DNA of 64,000 bases from Viola odorata. Lineage: Eukaryota; Streptophyta; Magnoliopsida; Malpighiales; Violaceae. The first letter of the stretch is position 1; the number at the start of each line of letters is the position of its first letter. Below the pieces are notes generated by a model. The model saw nothing but the letters and a program-made list of their open reading frames with translations. It was not told the origin of the DNA and ran no database searches. Location: the NCBI GenBank assembly GCA_963691705.1, contig OY829539.1, positions 188,501-252,500 of the forward strand. The letters are read 5' to 3'. Position numbers and translations under genes: made by a program. Shown here piece after piece: positions 56,668-64,000 of this stretch.

Positions 56668-57054
56668 AGCACTTCAAGCAACGCGCGAGGGGGGGCAATT
56701 CAGGCTCTAGCCCCCTCTTCCATCCTTTTTCTCCCTCTGCTCAATTTATTTAAATTAATGCTTTTTCAAAATCACTCTTTCGGGCAATTATTTCAATCAA
56801 TTAATTGTTCATGTTCTTGGGTTAATTAATGGTTGTTAGCTTTTTAAATACATTATGTTGTGGTTCTAAATTAATTACATGGCTTTATTTCTACGAATCG
56901 TTGGCCAGTTCGGGCAAATTTGAAGCTTTTGTTTAATTGGCTTAAGTTTCGTTTTTAATTAATTTGAGTTTTGTTTTGCAGGAATTTAATCACTGTGATG
57001 GCTTGGCTGAGTTACTGTTATTGCGAGGGTAACTTTTGGCCGGATTTAGGTTGA

Positions 57055-57400
57055 ATTGGTTGCTGTTCGCTGTTCGCTGTCGTGCTCCGCCGTAGCTGCT
57101 GCCGCCGTCACCGTGTTGCTGCTCCACTGCTCCGTTGCTGCAGCTGCTTTCCCTTGCCGTCGCTGCCTGGCTGTTGGTGGGTTGTGGTCAGCTGGAGAAG
57201 ACGAAGGTGACGTGCTGGTCGGCTGGAGAAGACGAAGGTGACGCCGCTTCTGAGTTGCTGCGCCGCTGTCGAGCTGCTGCAGAGTTGCTGCGCCGCTGTC
57301 GAGCTGCTGTGTTGCTGCTGCACCGCTGCCTCGCCTTGCTGCTGCTGCCATGCTGCTCCTCTGCTGCCGTGCTCCGTGGTGGCTGTTGCGTTATCTTGCC
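57055..57400 (+). repeat. GC-rich trinucleotide-like block in the element G LTR
   Basis: Dominated by GCTGCTG-, CCGCTGTCGAGCTGCTG- and TGCTGCTGC-type runs in an AT-rich LTR. A 27-bp segment (GCTGGAGAAGACGAAGGTGA) is duplicated in tandem at about 57192-57241. Three-base periodicity opens reading frames on both strands, which I take as artefacts. Confidence 0.7.
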
Positions 57401-58910
57401 TTGATCAGAAGAGGGAGATGATGCGGTTGGAGGAAGGGGATGATGAACAGTGAGGAGGGAATGAAGAAGCTACGGGCTTGGCTTTAAAATTAAATGATTG
57501 GTCATGGGCTTGGCCCAAAGGAAGAAAGAAGAAGAAAAGGAAAAGAAAGGTGGTGGGCTTGGATTTATTCCAAGCCCATTCTTGCATGAAAAAAATCAAA
57601 CATGGGCCCGACCCATTTAAATTGCATGAAATGTTCGTATGCGTACAAATTATTTTTCGTAAACTCTAGTGTTAATTTTTCGTATGACTTTTTTTGTATG
57701 CGTTAAATTATTTACTTTATGCCATGTTTAAATTTTCGTATGTTCTCTCGTATGAAGTAATTTGTTTACTTGTTTGCCATGTTTATTTAATTTATTGCTT
57801 ACGTGAAATTAAATAAATATTTGCATGTGTTAATTATTTATTAGTTTTCGAACTATCGCTAATACTTTTCACTTTGTAGGTTAAAAATTCAAGTCTTTAT
57901 TCGCAAGGATTTATTTTAATTGACTTGTTGTAATAATTAGCTACATTAATTATTCCGACCTCCAATTTGTAAATAATCCGATAAGTAGTTTTATATCAAC
58001 TGTTGGTTTGTAATAATTATTTAAGTAATTATTTTAATTATGGTTTGTAATAATTAATTAGATAATTAGTTAAAAAAATCATGTATGTTTGTTTATACCT
58101 ATTCTATTATCAATTGTCGTTAACTTTGGTTTTGAAGGGATGGATCGATCGGGGTTTGTCCAAAAGGTAAGATTACCTTAAACATTTCCTTGTATGATCA
58201 CACAAAGGTCCAAAGCCTTGATCGTACCATATGCATGACCACCTAGTAAAGCGTTAGAACCACTCTACGCGTATGCATGACATATAGAAATGTTAAGACA
58301 ATTAAAATCAATCTCACATGCCTACATGTTTACGTCACTCGCGTTTAATTACCATGAAATTAATTGTTCGTCTTGTTAAGTGATATGCATAATGGCTCCC
58401 AAGGCCATACCAACCATATGTGCATTCATAAAAATGTACGATGATAGTTTTGCCATGATAGATCACTTAGTAACTAGATAATCATGCATGGCCCAATGAA
58501 AAGGGGGAGCGTCCGCTCTAGCATCGAGATAAAATGGTAACCCCATCCCTCGAACCCAAACAGAAATAACATGACCCAAATGCTAAGATGTAACGTCACC
58601 TTAGAGGGCCAAAATTACATGTTCAAATATTTTCAAAACACCTCGCATACCGGTAACCTTTTTAGGATGTGACTTGGGTGCCTAACACCTTCCCAAGTCC
58701 ATAATACGACCTCGAACCATCGTTCTTTGGTTTAGACCATTGTGCCTTAGTTTGTTTATTTTTATGCCATCGATTAGGTTCCCTAAACCTTACAAAATTA
58801 GGGTGGCGACTTCATTTTGCATTATGTTAAGACGAGTCCAACGCTCGTCTACCATCATGGCCCATCCCGATCCTAAACTCATTTTCAACGAAAAAGGGGG
58901 TGCGACAGTT

Positions 58911-58928
58911 TGGCGACTTCACTGGGGA
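58911..58928 (+). other. Primer-binding site of element G (Ogre, tRNA-Arg type)
   Basis: TGGCGACTTCACTGGGGA, three bases after the LTR end. Ogre elements use a PBS of this type, complementary to tRNA-Arg. Confidence 0.82.
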
Positions 58929-59430
58929 CTAGTAGGGTCGAAGCCGGTTTTATGGTGTTTGCTTTTTTATTATTTACTTGCTTTAAATAAATTGTTTTTG
59001 TGATTGTTATATACTATTGGCTTTATTAAACTGCTCATATGCATCTCATGCATAATGCTTATCGCCGGCTATAATACCCTATAGGATTAGGAAGGTATTA
59101 GTGAAGCCCTGCGGACCTGTGTCCCAGTTAGCTTACATGAACCCTAACTCGAATGTTGAACCCCTAAATGGATTGAGCGCCCGCGATCCTATTATGATTC
59201 GGTTAACGCTCTCGTATCCGTTTATGGGGGACCCCTTTTAGGGTAACATTCGGGAAACTTTTCAGCCAGTTAGAAATAGTTGGAGTCACACCAGCATATG
59301 CATCATGTTCGTGCATTTTTTGTTAATGCCATTTATTTTTATGCTACGATTTCATCTTTATTGTCCTCACATTTCATCTTTTAAATTACAGGATTTTTCC
59401 AAAAAAACTCTGCACTGTTTATTCACTCAA
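58929..59430 (+). other. Element G 5' leader
   Basis: Non-coding leader after the PBS, with many short upstream ATGs. TCACATTTCATC is followed by a T-rich stretch and TTACAG|GATTT near 59392, a plausible splice acceptor. Confidence 0.5.
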
Positions 59431-59625
59431 ATGGCAACACCAACGATGCTTTCACTTAGTACTTTCGGGTTTTCAAGCTACATCGATCAGTTAGAGCAAG
59501 GGGATAGGTTGAAGTCAGGTTTTGTCAACCAAGATTGGGAAGGAAGAAGTAATGATGCAGAAGGGAGAGCTTGCGTCGTCGAACTTTTTTGTAACGAGCA
59601 AGTGGATCCGGACTTTCAAGGTTGA
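59431..59625 (+). pseudogene. Short ORF after the element G leader
   Basis: 65 codons from ATG 59431 (MATPTMLSLSTFGFSSYIDQ). Ogre elements have an ORF1 of unknown function at about this place, so this may be its truncated start. No domain is visible and the satellite array begins 200 bp later. Confidence 0.35.
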
Positions 59626-59834
59626 TGCCTCCGAAAGGTTGATGACCAATGTAATTTCTAGACTTTGTCTACTTGTTCTTAGACGAATCTAGATAGTTGA
59701 TCCAATATATATTGGTTGTGTCTTTTTGGAAAAAAAAAAAACAATCAGCAATGAAAAAGCTTGTAAGATATTCGAAAATTTGGATAGTTTATTTTTTATT
59801 TTTACAAAGGATGTCAAAAGACCGTTAATCCCGA

Positions 59835-61012
59835 AGCACATCTCTCACAGAACAAAATTCGAAGCGCAAGGACAGCTGATTCTCGGTCCCAGCTGCGCGA
59901 TTGTTTTTCTTGGACAAAACGGAGATGAGTGGCTCAGAGTTTCCACTCGGCCAAAACATGAAAGATGTTCCCAACATGTTGAAGTTTAACTCTGAGAAAT
60001 TTGAGGAAGTTCTGGGCGACTAATCTTTCACAAACAATTTTCGAAGCGCAAGGACAGCTGATTCTCGGTCTCAGCTGCGCGATCGTTTTTCTGGGCCAAA
60101 ACGGAGATGATTGGCTCGGATTTGCCACTCGGACAAAACATGAAAGATGTTCCCAACATGTTTAAGATTACCCGCGCCAAATTTCAGGAAGTTCTGGGCA
60201 GCCAATACGTCATAAAAAAATTCGAAGCGCAAGGATGACAGTTTTCTCGGACCCAGTTGCCCGTTCTTTTGTTTTGGCTAATATCAACGTGATTTACTCG
60301 GAATTTCTACTCGGTCAAAACATGAAAGATGTTCACAACATGTTGAAGTATTCCTACACCAAATTTCAGATCATTCCGGGCGACATATCTCTGGAAAATA
60401 ATTTAGACGTGTGGACATCTACTCTACTCAACCTCAGCTGCGCGTTCTTTTGTTTTGGCTAATAACAGAGCGATGGGGTCAGAATCTCCGTTCGTCCAAA
60501 ACACAAAAGATGTTCGTAACACATCAAAGTACGTCCTCACCAAATTTCCGAATTTTCTAGGTGGCGCATCATCCACAGAATTTTTAAATACAAGATAGTG
60601 GCTCCTTCTCGGTTTCAGCTGCGCACTCTTTTTCCTTGGCCAAAATCAATACGAGTTACTCAGCGTTTCCACTCAGTCAAAACATGAAAGACGTAGGAAA
60701 CGTGCTGAAGTTTGCGCACACTAAATTTTAGATTTTTCTGGGTGACAGCTCTCACAGATAATTTAGACGGAAGATGGCTGCTTTTCTTGGTCTCAGCCGC
60801 GCGCTCTATTATTTTGGCCGATATCGACATGATTTGCTCGGAATTTCCCCTCGGCCAAAACATGAAAGATGTTGGTAACGGGCTGAAGTTTTCCCACGCC
60901 AATTTTCAGATTTTTCTGGGCAGTACGTCTCTCACCAACAAATTCAAAATGCAAAGTTAGCGGTCTCTTCTCGGTTGCCGTCTCGCACCCTTTTGTTTTG
61001 ACCGACATGGAC
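59835..61012 (+). repeat. Tandem array of a roughly 180-bp unit inside element G
   Basis: About 6.5 copies. Unit starts (GAAGCGCAAGGACAGCTGAT and variants) are near 59861, 60043, 60224, 60403, 60585, 60763 and 60941, i.e. a period of 178-182 bp. Conserved pieces are TCAGCTGCGCG, TTTGTTTTGGC, CTCGG-CAAAACATGAAAGATG and TTTCAGATTTTTCTGGG. Copies differ at roughly 20-30% of positions by eye. Confidence 0.9.
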
Positions 61013-61504
61013 GCTAAAAGAGCGTCATAAATTTGGTTAACATTCATCCCCTAAGATTGAATGTCAGTATGCAAGAAAGAGCTACTATGAATGTTGCTCA
61101 AAGTGCTCCCAAGCCGGGTTTTATCGTCTTCACTCGTCATAAACGGAACTTTCGTCGCTCAAATACTTGTCAAAGCTCCTTGGCATGATTGGCCTCGCTC
61201 TTCAAATCAAGAATATGCACATCATGAAAGGAGAGTTCCAAGCATGATAACCACTACCCACTCACGCGGGTTTATTTTGAGGGTTTCGTTGATAGCATCC
61301 AAGATCGCATTGCATCATTGGAATGAATAAAAGCTTCCTTCGTATCTTCACCGAAGTATCTTCTCATTCGTCCTAAAATTATTAAGTGAAAGTGTGGCCG
61401 GAAGAGTGAATAAGCAGCGTGGAGGCCTCGAGACTACGTCGCCCATACTCACTTTTTATTTCTTTTCACTTGTCTTTTTCAGGATTAACGATGGCTCCTA
61501 GGAA
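61013..61504 (+). other. Spacer of element G with putative splice acceptor and ATG
   Basis: Mostly non-coding. Near its end CTTGTCTTTTTCAG|GATTAACG is followed by ATGGCTCCTAGGAAGCGAGC (61491), coding MAPRKRATP, the style of an Athila ORF-1 start. The minisatellite begins immediately after. Confidence 0.45.
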
Positions 61505-62340
61505 GCGAGCTACTCCCCACCTTTCAAAAATCATGTGGCGGTTCGCGCCCCACATTTCAAAAAATCATCATGTGGCGGTTTAAACCCCACTTTTCAAAAA
61601 ATCGTGTGGCGGTTTAATCCTCACCTTTCAAAAATCAAGTGGCGGTTTAAACCCCACTTTTCAAAAAAAATCGTGTGGCGGTTTAATCCCCACCTTTCAA
61701 AAATCGTGTGGCGGTTTAATCCCCACCTTTCAAAAATCATGTGGCGGTTCGCGCCCCACATTTCAAAAAATCATCATGTGGCGGTTTAAACCCCACTTTT
61801 CAAAAAAAATCGTGTGGCGGTTTAATCCCCACCTTTCAAAAATCAAGTGGCGGTTTAATCCCCACCTTTCAAAAATCATGTGGCGGTGTAAACCCCACTT
61901 TTCAAAAAACATGTGGCGGTTTAAACCCCACTTTTCAAAAAAATCAGGTGGCGGTTCACGCCCCACATTCCAAAAAAAATATGTGGCGGTTTAATCCCCA
62001 CCTTTCAAAAATCATGTGGCGGTTCACGCCCCACATTTCAAAAAAAAATCATCACGTGGCGGTGTAGACCCCACCTTTCAAAAATCATGTGGCGTTTCAA
62101 ACCCCATCTTCAAAAAATCATGTGGCGGTTCAAAATACCCCACCTTTCCAAAACAATTGTGCGGCAGTTAAAAACTCCCACATTTTAATCTTGTGCGGCG
62201 GTTCAAACCCCCACTTTTCGTCAAAAGTTTTGTGGTGGTTCAAGCCCCCACTTTTCGTCAAAATGTTGTGCGGCGGTTTACACCCCCACTTTTCGTCAAA
62301 ATTTATTGCGGCGATTCACCCCCACTTTCTCCAAATTTTG
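61505..62340 (+). repeat. Minisatellite of element G (about 33-bp unit, about 24 copies)
   Basis: Unit GTGGCGGTTTAATCCCCACC then TTTCAAAAATCAT. The right end (62160-62340) shifts to a variant with CCCCCACTTTTCGTCAAAA. GTGG and CCAC in each unit can pair. Open frames such as VWRFNPHLSKI are a consequence of the 33-bp periodicity. Confidence 0.9.
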
Positions 62341-62395
62341 GTCGCAAGGAAGCTTCGCCAATAGTCGAGCCTACGACTTTAAACAAGGGCGCTTA

Positions 62396-62411
62396 GTGGG
62401 AGGCAACCCAC
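62396..62411 (+). other. Hairpin with AGGCAA loop in element G
   Basis: GTGGGAGGCAACCCAC, a 5-bp stem, preceded by GGGCGCTTA. Same loop as 19213-19230 in element B with a compensated stem pair. Confidence 0.65.
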
Positions 62412-62498
62412 GTGTTCTTTTCGATAATTCTATTTTTTGTTAATTTTAAATTCAACATCTTGGGATACTTTTTCCCTATGAATTTACTATTTAACTGC

Positions 62499-62785
62499 CT
62501 CTTCATTTCAGGTGCAATGAGACTTGCAAACTTGGGGGGGCAAGCAAGTGAAGTGACGACTAGAAGAAGGCATTGAAAAATGTCAAAGCTCATTTTTCAG
62601 GGGGAGTCGTACTTTCACCCTTTTACAATTTAGGTTTCGCAATTTACATTTTCGTAACTCTTCATTTCAGGTGTAACGAGACTTGCAAACTTGGGGGCAA
62701 GCAAGTGAAGTGACGACCAGAAGAAGGCGTTGAAAAATGTCCAAGCTCATTTTTCAGGGAAGTTGTCCTTTTACATTTTGCAATT
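62499..62785 (+). repeat. Tandem duplication in element G (about 159-bp period)
   Basis: TCTTCATTTCAGGTG, GAGACTTGCAAACTTGGGGG, CAAGCAAGTGAAGTGACGAC and AGCTCATTTTTCAGGG occur at about 62501 and again at about 62659. Each copy holds a CTTGGGGGCAAG hairpin like the one before the Athila PPTs. Confidence 0.8.
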
Positions 62786-63037
62786 TTTGTTTCCGCAATT
62801 TTTGTTTCTGTAATTTACATTTTTGCAATTTTTAAATTCCCGCTATTTACATTGTTGCAAGAATGCGTGCGTAATGTTGGCTAAGAAAAAAAGAAAAAAC
62901 CTTAGTTTTCGCAAATTTTCCCTTTATACATGTACTACTTGGGCAAAAAGAAGGAAAACAAAAACATCCCACTTTTTCTAAACATTTTAAGTCGAATCAT
63001 TCATCATTTTGCGTTCATTGGAAATTATATAAGCATA

Positions 63038-63250
63038 CATGATCTTGTCTGTTAGCTCTTATATCCATGACATGTTTAGATGTAAGCAGTGACAAAACAT
63101 ATCCCTGTGAGTATCTTGGGCCTTCACGCCTTATTTCTTTCATGAGTGTAAATGCTAAACTAGGTGCTAGTTAGATTTGCATAATATCCAGAGTACATGA
63201 ACTGTCAGACATGGGATAACGGTAAGATGACAGGGGACTTTGCGTTGCTC
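63038..63250 (+). other. Non-coding block shared by elements G and E
   Basis: Matches 44240-44545 inverted (see that entry): AGCTCTTATATCC, GATGTAAGCAGTGAC, CACGCCTTAT, TCATGAGTGTAAATGC, GCATAATATCCAG, GACATGGGATAAC. Confidence 0.75.
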
Positions 63251-63547
63251 TTCTTCCACATTTTCATTTTTTTAACCTGTTTACCCCAAAAAAAAATCCA
63301 TATTTTTGTACACCATGTACAACTCTATCAAACACCTAAAAGTCTTTCAACCAAGTGAGTAGTGCTCGACTGGGACCGCTAAACTGGAGTACACATCAAG
63401 CAAGGGAATGACAAGGAAGCACTTAGACTCTTAGAGGATCGCTGACAAAACAACGTCAAAAGAATGCCAAAATAAATCAAGACTTGGAGGTTTCTACCAA
63501 AGACAGAAAGGTTGATAGACTAAACAAGAGATTGTACTTGCTTTGCC

Positions 63548-63662
63548 TAAAAAAAAAGAAGAGAGAGGGGGAGAAAGAAAAAAGAAAAAAAAGGAAAAAG
63601 AAAAAAAGAAAAAGGAAGAAAGAAGAAAAAAAAATCAAAAAAAAAGTGTTAAAAAAAAAAGA
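63548..63662 (+). repeat. Purine-rich tract in element G
   Basis: About 115 bp almost entirely A and G (AAAAAGAAGAGAGAGGGGG and similar), about 300 bp after the conserved block. It corresponds in order to the tract of element E. Confidence 0.85.
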
Positions 63663-64000
63663 ATTCATAGAACACAATCAATAAAACAACAACAGAAGCA
63701 AGTACATGCAAAAAAGAAATGGCCAAGCATCAACGACAAATTGATATCAAAATGATCAAACATCAACAGCAAATGATCTCAAAAGGAAAGGAGATCATTC
63801 CCTGTGAGTATCATAGAACTTGGGCTTGGTGCCCTCAAAATAATCAAGAAGAAACCTCTCCAACAAAGATTCAAGGATTGGTGCACTTCGCTCCTCGTCA
63901 ATCAGTCGTCGAGCATAAACTCATTAAAACCTCATCACAAAATAAAAACACAACACTTTCTTTTACAAATTCCTCTTTCTTTCTCCCTCGCAAAGTCCTT
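63663..64000 (+). other. Element G internal sequence to the window edge
   Basis: Non-coding as far as visible. GTGAGTATCATAGAACTTGGGC near 63805 loosely repeats GTGAGTATCTTGGGCC at 63107. Confidence 0.5.

Larger units (their letters stand above)
55951..58907 (+). repeat. 5' LTR of element G (about 2.96 kb)
   Basis: TGTTGCTACCTGATTTTTGA...GGTGCGACA. The ends resemble those of the element E LTR. TATA box CTATAAATAA is at 56658-56667. A GC-rich CTG/CCG-rich block lies at 57055-57400. The end region 58640-58800 (CCTAACACCTTCCCAAGTCC, GGTTCCCTAAACC) matches 38430-38640 inverted. Confidence 0.83.
55951..64000 (+). mobile_element. Element G: Ogre-like element, probably non-autonomous (3' end outside window)
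   Basis: The 5' LTR (55951-58907) and tRNA-Arg-type PBS (58911-58928) are followed by 5 kb with no gag, protease, RT or integrase similarity. That interval holds a short ORF, a 180-bp tandem array, a minisatellite, a hairpin, a duplicated segment and a block homologous to the 3' UTR of E. The far LTR is not in the window, so a pol further right cannot be excluded. The adjoining bases ATAAG (55946-55950) should recur after the 3' LTR. Confidence 0.75.

Noticed and set aside
57046..57450. Ala/Gln/Leu-rich ORFs on both strands in the G LTR
   Set aside because: Trinucleotide-like composition opens all frames; they lie in LTR sequence.
61535..62364. Open frames encoding repeated WRFNPHLSKI-type peptides on both strands
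   Set aside because: The 33-bp unit is divisible by three and lacks stops, so open frames arise automatically; there is no start context or homology.

Overview
The window is repeat-derived DNA from a flowering-plant nuclear genome. I see no host gene, no rRNA or tRNA gene and no CRISPR array. The evidence for a plant is a dense set of Ty3/Gypsy LTR retrotransposons of plant-only lineages: Athila-like (primer-binding site TGGCGCCGTTGCCGGGGA, an ATHILA ORF-1-type env-like ORF) and Tat/Ogre-like (second RNase H domain, about 3-kb LTRs, PBS TGGCGACTTCACTGGGGA, minisatellites in the 3' untranslated region). There is also a Mutator-type transposase remnant. Ogre-type elements suggest a eudicot, but I cannot name the species.

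Left half, a three-deep nest. An old Tat-type antisense-ORF pseudogene (called C, 1822-3906 and 31539-31945) was split by element A (3907-31538; LTRs of 507 and 505 bp; 5-bp duplication CAACC). A was later split by element B (11970-24184; LTRs of 1668 bp; target duplication AATAC or ATAC). A has a decayed plus-strand gag-pol (4499-10205) followed by two long minus-strand genes. These are paralogous and spliced, and each has its own TATA box (aORF1, 25906 to 11326, interrupted by B; aORF2, 28768 to 26657). B is a nearly pristine Athila-like element: one unbroken 1822-codon gag-pol frame with all catalytic residues, an env-like ORF, PBS, PPT, and LTRs with one difference noticed.

Middle. 32.3-33.9 kb is the 5' end of another Athila-like element, D (minus strand). 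33.9-35.0 kb is the 3' tail and minisatellite of an Ogre-like element, H (plus strand). 35.0-36.5 kb is featureless AT-rich DNA. 36.55-37.72 kb is a second, diverged copy of part of C, and 37.93-38.31 kb is a Mutator transposase remnant.

Right half, a second nest. Ogre-like element E (minus strand; 3' LTR 38315-41393; 3' UTR arrays; pol 46.4-51.6 kb; gag 52.3-54.2 kb) is inserted into the Mutator remnant. E was hit by a 640-bp solo LTR (51631-52270, duplication GATTG) and by Athila-like element F (3' LTR 54166-55694, minus strand). F was in turn hit by Ogre-like element G (5' LTR 55951-58907, plus strand, running off the window). G has no recognisable gag or pol in the first 5 kb after its PBS. 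That space holds a roughly 180-bp satellite-like array and a minisatellite, so it looks like a non-autonomous derivative.

The most notable signals are: (1) the pair of intron-containing antisense genes in A, with the same intron position in the older homologue C; (2) short RNA hairpins and a non-coding block shared between element families, one hairpin showing a compensatory base change; (3) a short palindromic motif scattered many times through B; (4) the 180-bp array inside G; (5) a duplicated zinc-knuckle module in the gag of E.
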